This document shows, in pieces, positions 1 to 8,368 of a stretch of DNA of 11,491 nucleotides. The notes under the pieces were generated by a model. The model did no database searches. It was not told where the DNA came from and worked only from the letters and a program-made list of their open reading frames with translations. Both the position numbers and the translations under genes were made by a program. Numbering within the stretch: position 1 is the stretch's first letter; every line of letters begins with the position of its first letter. Source of the stretch: Pseudomonadales bacterium (GTDB lineage: Bacteria; Pseudomonadota; Gammaproteobacteria; Pseudomonadales; Azotimanducaceae); contig SKXG01000091.1 of assembly GCA_007128525.1 (NCBI GenBank), forward strand, positions 1 to 11,491, given 5' to 3'.

Positions 1-81
1 CTGCTGCGCACCAACCCAGACTTCAGGCATCCTGGGCTCGGACTCAGGTGGCAACTCACGAACTTGAATCAAACCAGCCAT
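1..81 (-). CDS. 5' end of an unidentified gene downstream of narI (possibly a PpiC-type prolyl isomerase)
   Basis: Partial gene: only the first 27 codons are inside the window and they stay open to the edge. The ATG at 81..79 lies 2 nt after the narI stop, with a GAGG Shine-Dalgarno element about 6 nt upstream, so it is most likely the next gene of the narGHJI operon and translationally coupled to narI. The protein begins MAGLIQVRELPPESEP and continues with a short stretch reading MPEVWVGAQQ; no signal peptide or membrane segment is seen. In Pseudomonas-like denitrifiers the gene after narI is often a parvulin (PpiC/NifM-like) peptidyl-prolyl isomerase, and a beta strand of the kind 'V-V-G-x-Q' is common near the start of that family. 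That identification rests on position and a weak motif only. A second ATG at 30..28 has poorer ribosome-binding spacing and is less likely to be the start. Confidence 0.5.
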   Translation of the reverse strand, partial: MAGLIQVRELPPESEPRMPEVWVGAQQ

Positions 82-83
82 GG

Positions 84-761
84 TCAACCTCGCTGCCTGA
101 CGATCTGATACCGCCGAGATACGTACTGTACCGGAACGCTCCAGACGTGAACCAGGCGAGTAAAGGGGAATAGCAGGAAAATCGTGATACCGATAAAGAT
201 GTGCAGCTTGTAGATCCAGTGCACATCCAACAGATAATCCGCTGCACCAACCTGGAAGGTAAAGATGCCCTGCGCCCAGGCGGAGAACTTCACCATCTCA
301 CTGCCGTCGAGGTGATCCATGGTTGGCCAAATCGTCAGCAGACCCAACGCAACCTGTACCAGCAGCAGCGCGATGATGAATACTTCCGCAAAGGAGCTTG
401 TGGCCCGCACACGCGGATCCGTCAGGCGCCGCAACAGCAGCGCAAAGGCACCGATAAAGCACATGACACCGGCGATGCCCCCAATGACAATGGCCAGGAC
501 CTGCTTGGTACCTGCGCTCATGACGGGCTCGTACAGCCATGTCGGCGTCAACAGGCCAATGAGGTGACCAAAGAAGATAATCAGGATGCCAATGTGAAAC
601 AGATTGCTGGCCATGCGCATCCCGCTGCGATTGAGCATCTGGCTGGATCCGGCTTTCCAGGTGAATTGCGCCTGGTCGTAGCGCAGCCAGCTGCCGATGA
701 AGAACACCGCGGCCGCAATAAACGGATAGATTCCGAATGCCAGGGTATTGAAATAGTTCAT
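84..761 (-). CDS. narI: Respiratory nitrate reductase gamma subunit, cytochrome b (NarI)
   Basis: Membrane anchor of the NarGHI quinol:nitrate oxidoreductase. It oxidises quinol at the periplasmic side of the inner membrane and passes electrons through two b haems to NarH. The 225-residue length matches E. coli NarI. Five hydrophobic segments are visible, at roughly residues 2-24, 51-72, 87-109, 123-144 and 181-203. The four haem-ligand histidines sit at exactly the E. coli positions: His56 and His66 in the second helix (FHIGILIIFFGHLIG), His187 (WIYKLH) and His205 (TRLVH) in the last. The start is clear: the ATG overlaps the narJ stop (ATGA) and AAGGAG lies 7 nt upstream. It is the last structural nar subunit; another gene starts 2 nt after its stop. 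No missing residues or frame damage are seen. Confidence 0.97.
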   Translation of the reverse strand: MNYFNTLAFGIYPFIAAAVFFIGSWLRYDQAQFTWKAGSSQMLNRSGMRMASNLFHIGILIIFFGHLIGLLTPTWLYEPVMSAGTKQVLAIVIGGIAGVMCFIGAFALLLRRLTDPRVRATSSFAEVFIIALLLVQVALGLLTIWPTMDHLDGSEMVKFSAWAQGIFTFQVGAADYLLDVHWIYKLHIFIGITIFLLFPFTRLVHVWSVPVQYVSRRYQIVRQRG

Positions 762-1522
762 CTCAGTGCTCCTTGCGTCGCAGCCTTGCTGCCGACATCC
801 GTAGATAACTTGACCGGTTGAACCTGGGACATCTGGTGGCGGCGCTGCACAACCATGCCTTCTACCTGACGCGCCGGACTGACGGCACCGCAGGATTCAC
901 CCTGATCATCGAGGAACCGCACCATCTCCTCTTCCCAGACCGCATCGAGCGCTTCCGGGGTGTCATCCCGCGCCTCCGCCGCCACCTGCACTGCCAGTTC
1001 CTGTCGGTCCAGCTCGGCACTGGCACCGCTAATGGACAACAGGACATCAAACAGAACCTGATAATGGCTCTCGCGCTGGCCGAGCCGCTCGGCGAGCAGC
1101 GCGAGAATGTGGGTAATGCCGGACAGCCAGTTCAGCACTTCATCAGGCTCCCGGGTGCTCAGGTATTCCAAAAACAGCGGCAGATAATCCGGCAGTTCCC
1201 GAGCGTCCAGGATCAGGCCCGCCGATTCATACTCCGCCATCAGGTCGACCATGGCCTGACCGCGATCGCGAGACTCGCCGTGCACGTGCTCGAACAGCAG
1301 CAGTGACAGTGCTCGCCCACGATCAAACAGGCCAACATAGATTTCCTGTGCATCCAGCAGTGGCATCCCGCACAGCTCACGGATCAGGCCCTGCAGCGCT
1401 TTACGGTCAGTCGCACCGAGATCCGGTGAAGCATTGACGGCCTGCAACAGCTCGTCCTGCGCTGATTGCAACTCAGTCACCGGATAATCCAGCAGTCGCG
1501 CAATGACTCTGAGTATCTCCAT
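758..1522 (-). CDS. narJ: Nitrate reductase assembly chaperone (NarJ)
   Basis: Cytoplasmic, system-specific chaperone that binds apo-NarG, helps insert the molybdenum cofactor and Fe-S centre, and times docking of NarGH onto NarI; it is not part of the final enzyme. Family signatures are plain: an N-terminal LLDYP, YVGLFDRG near residue 63, EHVHGESRDRGQAM near 79-92 and ELPDYLPLFLEYLS near 110-123. It is about 20 residues longer than the E. coli protein, the extra part being a polar C-terminal tail. Two adjacent ATG codons are possible starts, at 1525 and 1522. The GGAGG element is only 3 nt from the first but 6 nt from the second, so 1522 is preferred; either way the start overlaps the narH stop and translation is probably coupled. 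Its own stop overlaps narI by 4 nt. Confidence 0.95.
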   Translation of the reverse strand: MEILRVIARLLDYPVTELQSAQDELLQAVNASPDLGATDRKALQGLIRELCGMPLLDAQEIYVGLFDRGRALSLLLFEHVHGESRDRGQAMVDLMAEYESAGLILDARELPDYLPLFLEYLSTREPDEVLNWLSGITHILALLAERLGQRESHYQVLFDVLLSISGASAELDRQELAVQVAAEARDDTPEALDAVWEEEMVRFLDDQGESCGAVSPARQVEGMVVQRRHQMSQVQPVKLSTDVGSKAATQGALR

Positions 1523-3129
1523 CATGCACCTCCGCCCTGGTTTGGCTCGTAGCGATTCACGGCCGGTCGGCCGGTGTCCGGATCCATGCCTGGACCAGCC
1601 TGCATCTCGCGCACTTTGTCGACCATGGTGTAGGTCTGCGGGCGACCGCCAAACATGTCGAACTTGCTTTCACCACCACTGCAGCCATTGCCAAAGCTGA
1701 AGCCGCAGCCGTTGCGTTCCGGGAAGGCATCTCGCGCCAGCTCACGATGCGTAGTTGGAATAACGAAACGGTCTTCGTAGTCGGCAATGGCAAGGTAGCG
1801 GTACATCTCCTGTACTTGGGCTTCGGTCAACCCCACCTCTTCCAGTGCCCGCAGGTCCTGGACACCGTCAACGGTTTCGGCACGCTTATACAGCCGCATC
1901 GCCAGCATGCGCCGAAGTGCCCGTAACACAGGCGCCTCGTCGCCAGCGGTCAGCAGGTTGGCCAGATAGCGCAGGGGAATGCGCAGACTTTCGATGTCCG
2001 GCAGCACGCCCTTGTGACCGAGCTTGCCGGCATCGGCAGCAGACTGAATCGGCGACAGCGGCGGCACGTACCAGACCATAGGCAGCGTCCGGTATTCCGG
2101 GTGCAGTGGTAAGGCCAGTTTCCAGTCTACGGCCATCTTGTAGACGGGTGACCGCTGCGCCGCGGCAATGACGTTGTCTGGAATGCCATCGGCCTTGGCC
2201 TGCGCAATGATCGCGGGATCATTCGGGTCGAGGAAGATCTCGAGCTGCTTCTCGTACAGGTTCTGTTCGTTCGGATCCGATGCCACCTCCTCGATCCGAT
2301 CAGCGTCATACAGCAGCACGCCCAGATAGCGGATACGCCCAACGCAGGTCTCGGAGCACACGGTAGGCTCTCCGTTTTCAATGCGCGGATAGCAGAAGAT
2401 GCACTTTTCGGACTTGCCAGTCTTCCAGTTGTAGTAGATCTTTTTGTACGGGCACCCGGATACGCACATCCGCCAGCCACGGCACTTGTCCTGGTCGATC
2501 AGAACGATGCCGTCTTCGTCGCGCTTGTAGATTGCACCGCTCGGACAAGACGCCACACAGGACGGGTTCAGGCAGTGCTCACAGAGCCTGGGCAGGTACA
2601 TCATGAAGGTGTTTTCAAACTGGCCGTAGATGTCGGCCTGAACCTGGTCGAAGTTCTTGTCCTTACGCCGCTTCGCAAACTCGGTACCAAGGATCTCTTC
2701 CCAGTTTGGACCCCACTCGATCTTCTGCATCCGCTCACCGGATATTACCGAGCGAGGTCGCGCAACCGGCTGGTGCTGGCCGGCAGGGGCATTGTGCAGA
2801 TGCTGGTAATCATAGTCCCAGGGTTCATAGTAGTCGTCGATCTCCGGCAGGTCCGGGTTGGCGAAGATATTCGCCAGCACCCGGAAGCGGCCGCCGATCC
2901 GCGGCTCGATACGGCCGTCTCCACGACGTATCCAACCACCACGCCACTTATCCTGGTTCTCCCACTCCTTCGGATAACCAATGCCGGGTTTGGTCTCAAC
3001 GTTGTTGAACCACGCATACTCCATGCCTTCGCGTGAGGTCCAGACGTTCTTGCAGGTTATCGAACAAGTATGGCAACCAATGCACTTGTCCAGATTCAGG
3101 ACCTTGCCGATTTGTGCCCTGATCTTCAT
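1522..3129 (-). CDS. narH: Respiratory nitrate reductase beta subunit, iron-sulfur protein (NarH)
   Basis: Electron-transfer subunit on the cytoplasmic face, carrying electrons from the NarI haems to NarG through four Fe-S clusters. All four cysteine groups are present: Cys16/19/22/26 (CIGCHTCSITC), Cys183/186/191/195 (CEHCLNPSCVASC), Cys216/222/226 and Cys243/246/258/262. In the third group the usual second cysteine is Trp219 (CRGWRMC), as in E. coli NarH, which marks the [3Fe-4S] cluster. The protein has 535 residues against about 512 in E. coli; the surplus is mainly a C-terminal tail after the GCGFSFGNGC segment. The ATG overlaps the narG stop (ATGA) and is preceded by a near-perfect AGGAGGTG site about 8 nt upstream, so the start is firm. 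The stop overlaps narJ. Confidence 0.97.
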   Translation of the reverse strand: MKIRAQIGKVLNLDKCIGCHTCSITCKNVWTSREGMEYAWFNNVETKPGIGYPKEWENQDKWRGGWIRRGDGRIEPRIGGRFRVLANIFANPDLPEIDDYYEPWDYDYQHLHNAPAGQHQPVARPRSVISGERMQKIEWGPNWEEILGTEFAKRRKDKNFDQVQADIYGQFENTFMMYLPRLCEHCLNPSCVASCPSGAIYKRDEDGIVLIDQDKCRGWRMCVSGCPYKKIYYNWKTGKSEKCIFCYPRIENGEPTVCSETCVGRIRYLGVLLYDADRIEEVASDPNEQNLYEKQLEIFLDPNDPAIIAQAKADGIPDNVIAAAQRSPVYKMAVDWKLALPLHPEYRTLPMVWYVPPLSPIQSAADAGKLGHKGVLPDIESLRIPLRYLANLLTAGDEAPVLRALRRMLAMRLYKRAETVDGVQDLRALEEVGLTEAQVQEMYRYLAIADYEDRFVIPTTHRELARDAFPERNGCGFSFGNGCSGGESKFDMFGGRPQTYTMVDKVREMQAGPGMDPDTGRPAVNRYEPNQGGGA

Positions 3130-6100
3130 GAACGCACCTCCTTTGCAGCTGGCTGCGTAGTGTCATTGCCTTCACCATCGAGCCAGTCGACGTTCTTCAT
3201 CTTGCGTACGATGACAAACTCGTCCCGGTTCGAGCCGACGGTGCCGTAATAGTTGAAGCCGTATGCCTGATGTGCATAGCCACCGATCATGTGGGTGGGC
3301 TTGGGGCAAACCCGGGTCACGGAATTGTGGATGCCACCGCGGGTACCGGTGATCTCGGAACCCGGCACGTTCACATTGCGCTCCTGAGCGTGGTACATCA
3401 TTACCATGCCCTCCCGGACCCGCTGGCTGACGACCGCCCGCGCCGCAATGGCACCGTTGGCGTTGTACAGCTCGATCCAGTCATTGTCCTCAATGCCAAT
3501 CGAGCGCGCGTCCACCTCGCTGATCCAGACGATCGGGCCACCCCGTGACAGCGTCAGCATCAGCAGGTTGTCGCTGTATGTGGAGTGGATGCCCCACTTC
3601 TGGTGTGGCGTGATCCAGTTCAATGCCTTTTCAGGATTGCCGTTGGAACGGACCTCCAGCATGGAATGCACAGTCTTGGTGTTGATCGGCGGCCGGTACA
3701 CCAGCAGCGACTCACCAAAATCCCTCATCCACTGGTGATCCTGATAGAACTGCTGCCGACCGGTCAGGGTGCGCCAGGGAATCAGCTCATGCACATTGGT
3801 ATATCCGGCGTTGTACGAGACGTGCTCGTCTTCCAGCCCCGACCAAGTCGGACTGGAAATGATCTTGCGTGGCTGTGCAACCACATCGCGGAAGCGGATC
3901 TTTTCGTCCTCTTTGGGTTTGGCGAGATGCGTGTGATCCAGGCCGGTATTCTCCGACAGCGCCTGCCAGGCCTTCACCGCAACATGGCCGTTGGTCTCCG
4001 GCGCCAGCGACAGAATGACCTCGCAAGCGTCGATGGCCGACTCAATCCGCGGCCGTCCAGCTGACGTGCCTTCCAGCTGCAACTTGTTGAGCTTGCCGAG
4101 CAGTTCAACCTCTTCGTCCGTGTTCCAGTTGATACCCTTGCCGCCATTGCCAAGCTTCTCCATCAGCGGCCCGAGCGCTGTAAAGCGGGCATAAGTCGCC
4201 GGATAGTCGCGCTCAACTGCAACCAGGCTCGGCGCAGTCTTGCCTGGAATCAGGTCGCACTGACCCTTCTTCCAGTCTTTGACGCCAAGCGGCTGGGCCA
4301 GCTCTGCAGGTGCGTCATGCAGCAGCGGCAAGGTGACCACATCGGTCTCCTGACCCAGGTGGCCAACACAGACCTTCGAGAAGGCCTGCGCAATGCCCTT
4401 GTAGATATCCCAGTCGCTGCGCGACTCCCAGGCCGGATCCGTCGCCGCGGTCAGCGGGTGGATGAACGGATGCATATCGGACGTGTTCAGATCGTCCTTC
4501 TCATACCAGGTCGCCGTTGGCAGGACGATGTCTGAATACAGGCAAGTGGTGGACATGCGGAAGTCCAGCGTCACCAGCAGATCGAGCTTGCCTTCCGGCG
4601 CTTCGTCTTGCCAGCGCACCTCCTCCGGCTTGGGGCCATCTTCATGACCCAGGTCCTGCCCCTGAATACCGTGGCGCGTTCCTAGCAGGTACTTGAGCAT
4701 GTACTCATGGCCCTTGCCCGACGAACCGAGCAGGTTTGAACGCCAGATAAAAAGGTTGCGCGGGAAGTTCTGCGGGTCATCCGGATCTTCGGCGGCAAAG
4801 GCGATTTCACCGCTCTTCAGCGCTTCGGTCAGATACTCCGCCGGCGTCTTGCCCGCTTCCTTGGCTTTTGCAGCGATGCTCAGCGGATTGACATTGAGCT
4901 GGGGCGCCGATGGCAGCCAGCCCATGCGCTCTGCCCGAACGTTGTAATCGATCAGGCTGCCGGTGTATTGGCTGCGGTCTGCCAGCGGCGACAGGATCTC
5001 TTCGACCTCAAGCTTCTCGTAACGCCATTGATCGGAGTGCGCGTAGAAGAATGATGTCGAGTTCATCTGCCGCGGTGGCCGCGACCAGTCCAGCCCGAAC
5101 GCCAGTGGCAGCCAGCCTGTCTGTGGCCGCAATTTCTCCTGGCCCACGTAATGTGCCCAGCCGCCGCCGCTCTGGCCGACGCAGCCACACAGGATCAGCA
5201 TGTTGATCAGGCCGCGATAGTTCATATCCATGTGGTACCAGTGGTTCATACCGGCACCAACGATGATCATGGCCTTGCCTTTGGTCTTGTCGGCCGTATC
5301 GGCAAACTCGCGTGCAATCCGGATAACCGTTTCCTGCGGTACACCGGTGATGGCTTCCTGCCAGGCTGGCGTATAGGGCGCAATCTGGTCGTATTCGGTT
5401 GCACCGTCATCAGCGCCCAGACCGCGGTTGATGCCGTAGTTGGCGACCATCAGGTCGAACACGGTAACCACCCGGCCACTGCTGCCGTCCGCAAGCTGTA
5501 CCTTCTTCGACGGCAGCTTATGCTGCAGCACGTCCTTCACCGGCACACTCGGGAAATGCTGATGTTCGATGCCACCAAAGTACGGGAAGCAGACGCTGAC
5601 GGTTTCATCATTGGCGTCAATCAGCGACAGCGCCAGCTTCACATCACGCTGCTCCTCACCGCTCTTCTGCTGAATGTTCCACTTGCCCTTCTGGCCCCAG
5701 CGATAGCCGATCGACCCATTGGGGGCAACCAGCTCTCCGGAACCTTCGTCAACAGCAATGGTTTTCCATTCCGGGTTGTTTTCCTCACCCAGCGCGCCGT
5801 TGAGGTCGCTGGCTCGCAGGAATCGTCCGGGCACATAAGATCCGTCATCGCGCTGATCGAGCTTGACGAGATAGGGCATGTCGGAATAGCGACGAACATA
5901 GTCCGTGAAGTAGGGGCTCGGGTTGTCGAGGTGAAATTCCTTGAGAATGACGTGACCGAAAGCCATGGCCAATGCGGCATCGGTGCCCTGTTTCGGCGCA
6001 ATCCACTGATCCGACAGCTTGGACACTTCCGCGTAGTCTGGCGTGATCGCCACCGTCTTGGTGCCCTTGTAGCGCACTTCGGTAAAGAAGTGGGCGTCCG

Positions 6101-6887
6101 GCGAACGGGTCTGCGGCACATTGGAGCCCCAGGCGATGATATAGCTTGAGTTGTACCAGTCGGCAGATTCCGGGACGTCGGTCTGCTCGCCCCAGGTCAT
6201 TGGTGACGCTGGCGGCAGGTCGCAGTACCAGTCGTAGAAACTCATGCATACACCACCGATCAGTGACAGATATCGGCTACCGGCGGCATAGGACGCCATC
6301 GACATGGCCGGAATCGGGGAGAACCCGATGACCCGGTCCGGGCCATAGGTTTTGGCCGTGTACACATTTGAAGCAGCAATCAGTTCATTGAGTTCATCCC
6401 AGCTCGAGCGAACAAAGCCGCCCATGCCACGCTGCGACTTGTACTGCTTCGCCTTGGCAGGATCTTCAACAATGGATGCCCAAGCCGTCACAGGATCGCC
6501 ATGCTCGGCACGTGCTGCGCGCCACAAGGCCAGCAGCGGCCGCCGCGCCAGCGGAAACTTGAGCCGGTTGGCGCTGTACATGTACCAGGAATAGCTCGCT
6601 CCGCGCGGACAGCCGCGCGGCTCATGGTTGGGCAGATCGGCTCGGGTGCGAGGGTAATCCGTCTGCTGGGTTTCCCAGGTCACCAGGCCGTTCTTGACGT
6701 AGATCTTCCAACTACAGGAGCCGGTGCAGTTTACGCCGTGTGTGGATCGCACGATGCGGTCGTGCTGCCAGCGCTGACGATAGCCGTCCTCCCACTGACG
6801 ACTTTCGTCCGTGGTGGTGCCATGGCCATTGGCGAAAGGCACGCGCTGTCGGCGGAAATAGCTAAGCCGGTCGAGAAAGTGACTCAT
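3126..6887 (-). CDS. narG: Respiratory nitrate reductase alpha subunit, molybdopterin catalytic subunit (NarG)
   Basis: Catalytic subunit reducing nitrate to nitrite with a bis-MGD molybdenum centre, facing the cytoplasm. From the chosen start it has 1253 residues (E. coli about 1247). The N terminus MSHFLDRLSYF matches the E. coli vestigial Tat-like start. The FS0 cluster ligands His50, Cys54, Cys58 (HGVNCTGSC) and Cys93 (PRGCPRGASYSW), and the Mo ligand Asp223 (FYDWYCDLPPAS), fall at the E. coli precursor positions. Conserved molybdopterin-binding stretches such as CGCVGQSGGGWAHYVGQ are also intact. An upstream in-frame ATG at 6902 would add five residues, but GGAG lies 7 nt before the ATG at 6887 and the homologous N terminus begins there. 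First gene of narGHJI; its stop overlaps narH. The divergent neighbour is nnrS, with a 278-bp shared control region. Confidence 0.98.
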   Translation of the reverse strand: MSHFLDRLSYFRRQRVPFANGHGTTTDESRQWEDGYRQRWQHDRIVRSTHGVNCTGSCSWKIYVKNGLVTWETQQTDYPRTRADLPNHEPRGCPRGASYSWYMYSANRLKFPLARRPLLALWRAARAEHGDPVTAWASIVEDPAKAKQYKSQRGMGGFVRSSWDELNELIAASNVYTAKTYGPDRVIGFSPIPAMSMASYAAGSRYLSLIGGVCMSFYDWYCDLPPASPMTWGEQTDVPESADWYNSSYIIAWGSNVPQTRSPDAHFFTEVRYKGTKTVAITPDYAEVSKLSDQWIAPKQGTDAALAMAFGHVILKEFHLDNPSPYFTDYVRRYSDMPYLVKLDQRDDGSYVPGRFLRASDLNGALGEENNPEWKTIAVDEGSGELVAPNGSIGYRWGQKGKWNIQQKSGEEQRDVKLALSLIDANDETVSVCFPYFGGIEHQHFPSVPVKDVLQHKLPSKKVQLADGSSGRVVTVFDLMVANYGINRGLGADDGATEYDQIAPYTPAWQEAITGVPQETVIRIAREFADTADKTKGKAMIIVGAGMNHWYHMDMNYRGLINMLILCGCVGQSGGGWAHYVGQEKLRPQTGWLPLAFGLDWSRPPRQMNSTSFFYAHSDQWRYEKLEVEEILSPLADRSQYTGSLIDYNVRAERMGWLPSAPQLNVNPLSIAAKAKEAGKTPAEYLTEALKSGEIAFAAEDPDDPQNFPRNLFIWRSNLLGSSGKGHEYMLKYLLGTRHGIQGQDLGHEDGPKPEEVRWQDEAPEGKLDLLVTLDFRMSTTCLYSDIVLPTATWYEKDDLNTSDMHPFIHPLTAATDPAWESRSDWDIYKGIAQAFSKVCVGHLGQETDVVTLPLLHDAPAELAQPLGVKDWKKGQCDLIPGKTAPSLVAVERDYPATYARFTALGPLMEKLGNGGKGINWNTDEEVELLGKLNKLQLEGTSAGRPRIESAIDACEVILSLAPETNGHVAVKAWQALSENTGLDHTHLAKPKEDEKIRFRDVVAQPRKIISSPTWSGLEDEHVSYNAGYTNVHELIPWRTLTGRQQFYQDHQWMRDFGESLLVYRPPINTKTVHSMLEVRSNGNPEKALNWITPHQKWGIHSTYSDNLLMLTLSRGGPIVWISEVDARSIGIEDNDWIELYNANGAIAARAVVSQRVREGMVMMYHAQERNVNVPGSEITGTRGGIHNSVTRVCPKPTHMIGGYAHQAYGFNYYGTVGSNRDEFVIVRKMKNVDWLDGEGNDTTQPAAKEVRS

Positions 6888-6984
6888 GTCGGTCTCCAGC
6901 ATGCGGGATGCGTTGCCAGTTGGTGCGCATCCGTTGATTGAGTGCTGGACCGATTGTGCGCAAAAGAACAGGCCCTGGGAGCCA

Positions 6985-7002
6985 GGTTACCTCCAGATAA
7001 CC
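6985..7002. repeat. Inverted repeat GGTTA-N8-TAACC upstream of narG
   Basis: A perfect 5-bp inverted repeat with an 8-bp spacer, about 100 bp upstream of the narG start. It includes TACCTCC, one base off the NarL heptamer. It may be an operator for narGHJI; the match is short and could be chance. Confidence 0.3.
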
Positions 7003-7094
7003 CCGCTCTACCCCGAAGGTAATAGCCTCTGATCGTGGGACCGCGGCAAGGCAAAAGCGATGCCCAGATCAGATTCGCTCATCAGCCGCTATTT

Positions 7095-7117
7095 TTGCTA
7101 TATTCTTAATACATCTT
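7095..7117. promoter_or_regulatory. Candidate NsrR operator overlapping the nnrS promoter
   Basis: The right half, TAATACATCTT at 7107-7117, matches 10 of 11 positions of the NsrR half-site AAATRCATCTT. The left half, placed at the expected 11-1-11 spacing, matches about 6 of 11. NsrR is the nitric-oxide-sensing [4Fe-4S] repressor, and nnrS is a recurrent member of its regulon in beta- and gammaproteobacteria. The site covers a possible -10 element, TATATT at 7099-7104, where a repressor would block transcription. It also lies immediately before the upstream ATG at 7121, which favours the downstream nnrS start. Inference from sequence matching by eye; a chance AT-rich match remains possible. 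Confidence 0.45.
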
Positions 7118-7165
7118 TAAATGGTTAAGCTGCCCGCACCGCCTCAGACCGCCAGGCGAATCACC

Positions 7166-8368
7166 ATGACGCCAGACAAGCCTGTCCGACCACCATTTGC
7201 CAACGCCTGGTTTTTCCCCGCTGCTCTGCTGTATGGCTTAGCAGTCATACCGCTTTGGGTATTGGGACTGTTGGGCTGGGTTTCCCCGCTGCCCGGCCTG
7301 CAGCAGCCCGCTGGTCATGCCCATGAAATGCTGTTCGGCTATGCAATGGCCGTCGTTGCCGGCTACTTGCTCGGGCCACAGCCGCTGCGCTTCACACTGA
7401 TACTGCTCCTGGCCTGGATCACTGCCCGTATGTCTTTTCTGGTCTGGCCTGGAGGCTGGATAGCCCTGCTCTCGTCCGCGCTTTTCGCCGCAGGATTTGC
7501 AGTCAAGGCCGTACCCCGATTTGCCCGATCGGCCAAGAAGTGGCGCAATCGAATAGTTGCTCCCCTTGCAGCCACGCTGGCACTGCTTACTGCCGGCGCC
7601 GCTACAGTCCTGGGCCCACATCGTCTGCCGGCAGAGATTCAAAGCACGCTGCTGCTCGTCATGCTCACCCTGCTGGCTCTGCTGATGCTCTATATGGGTG
7701 GCCGCATCCTGGCGCCTGCCATAGCGGGGCACCTGCAGGCCAAGGGCCTGCCCATGCCGGCGCGCGTTCAACCTGCCCTGGAAGGTCTGGGCATGATCTG
7801 CCTGATCGCGGCGGCCATTCTCACCGCACTGCCCTGGTTCGGCCTGCAGAGTATTGCGGCGGTTCTGTTGGTTGTCGCCGGCATCACCCTGCTGGTGCGT
7901 TTGACCCGATGGCAGCTGTGGCACTGTGGCGATCGCCCGGACCTTTGGAGTGTCGCACTGGGTTATGGCTGGTTGGGCATCGGAGTGATTCTGCTTGGTC
8001 TGAGCGAACTGCCGACTCGGATTCCGGCCACCCTGGGCATACACACATTGACCATAGGCGCGTTGGGCGGACTGACGGTGACTGTCATGGCCCGCACCCG
8101 CTTGTTGTTCCGCTTTCGCAATGCCCGCCATTCCGCGTTGCCGGTGCTGGCGGCTTTGTCTTTGTCTGTTGCAGTGTTGTCGCGTGCGGCCGGGGTACTG
8201 TTGCCCGGATTGCCGCATGCCACCCAGACCTCTTTACTGGTAAGCGCCGTGGCCTGGAGCCTGGCGTTGGCCGCAACACTGATTGCCGTCATTTACACGC
8301 TGCCACCATTCCTAAAGCCGCAGGCCCAAAAGCCTCAGGTCAGGAAGCAGCAGGCGGCTCCTGTCTGA
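7166..8368 (+). CDS. nnrS: NnrS family membrane protein, nitric oxide stress response
   Basis: Polytopic inner-membrane protein of the NnrS family, which is tied to nitric oxide tolerance and to denitrification gene clusters; its exact biochemical activity is not settled. It is hydrophobic through nearly its whole 400 residues, with about 12 predicted membrane segments. Family marks are an early GHAHEMLFGYAMAVVAGYLL (residues 50-69, with His51 and His53) and a late H-T-L-T-I-G-A-L-G-G segment around His293, followed by a VMARTR sequence where many relatives read VMTRA-LGHTGR. The C terminus is a short polar tail rich in K, P and Q. The ATG at 7121 is in frame, but it has no ribosome site and lies just after the promoter-like AT-rich patch. 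The ATG at 7166, with an AGG upstream and the usual N terminus, is preferred. The 3' end overlaps the convergent narK by 29 bp. Confidence 0.9.
   Translation: MTPDKPVRPPFANAWFFPAALLYGLAVIPLWVLGLLGWVSPLPGLQQPAGHAHEMLFGYAMAVVAGYLLGPQPLRFTLILLLAWITARMSFLVWPGGWIALLSSALFAAGFAVKAVPRFARSAKKWRNRIVAPLAATLALLTAGAATVLGPHRLPAEIQSTLLLVMLTLLALLMLYMGGRILAPAIAGHLQAKGLPMPARVQPALEGLGMICLIAAAILTALPWFGLQSIAAVLLVVAGITLLVRLTRWQLWHCGDRPDLWSVALGYGWLGIGVILLGLSELPTRIPATLGIHTLTIGALGGLTVTVMARTRLLFRFRNARHSALPVLAALSLSVAVLSRAAGVLLPGLPHATQTSLLVSAVAWSLALAATLIAVIYTLPPFLKPQAQKPQVRKQQAAPV

Larger units (their letters stand above)
6888..7165. promoter_or_regulatory. Divergent control region between narG and nnrS
   Basis: This non-coding 278-bp stretch must hold the narG promoter (leftward) and the nnrS promoter (rightward). 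The part nearest nnrS (about 7090-7124) is strikingly AT-rich compared with its surroundings. Two small inverted repeats lie in the middle: GGTTA/TAACC at 6985-7002 and TACC/GGTA at 7009-7021. Several near matches to the NarL heptamer TACYNMT occur there (TACCTCC, TACCCCG, and TACCTTC on the minus strand), each with one mismatch, but none in the 7-2-7 arrangement. No complete FNR/ANR box (TTGAY-N4-RTCAA) is present on either strand; the best are isolated half-sites such as TTGAT at 6934. I could not place the narG -35/-10 elements with confidence. Confidence 0.6.

Noticed and set aside
5151..6149. 332-codon open frame on the + strand inside narG
   Set aside because: NarG is unambiguous in this interval; the opposite frame has no motif, ribosome site or neighbour support.
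7009..7021. TACC-N5-GGTA as a NarL site upstream of narG
   Set aside because: Total length is 13 bp rather than the 16 bp of the 7-2-7 layout, and both heptamers carry a mismatch; kept only as part of the control-region description.
7121..7165. Upstream ATG at 7121 as the nnrS start
   Set aside because: No ribosome site precedes it, and it lies immediately after the promoter-like AT-rich patch, leaving almost no leader; the ATG at 7166 also fits the usual N terminus better.
7238..8218. 326-codon open frame on the - strand across nnrS
   Set aside because: Antisense shadow of nnrS with Q/R/H-rich, low-complexity composition and no family motifs.
8341..8363. Possible hairpin CAGGA...TCCTG at the nnrS/narK junction as a terminator
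   Set aside because: The stem is only 5 bp, the loop is long and there is no T-run on either strand.
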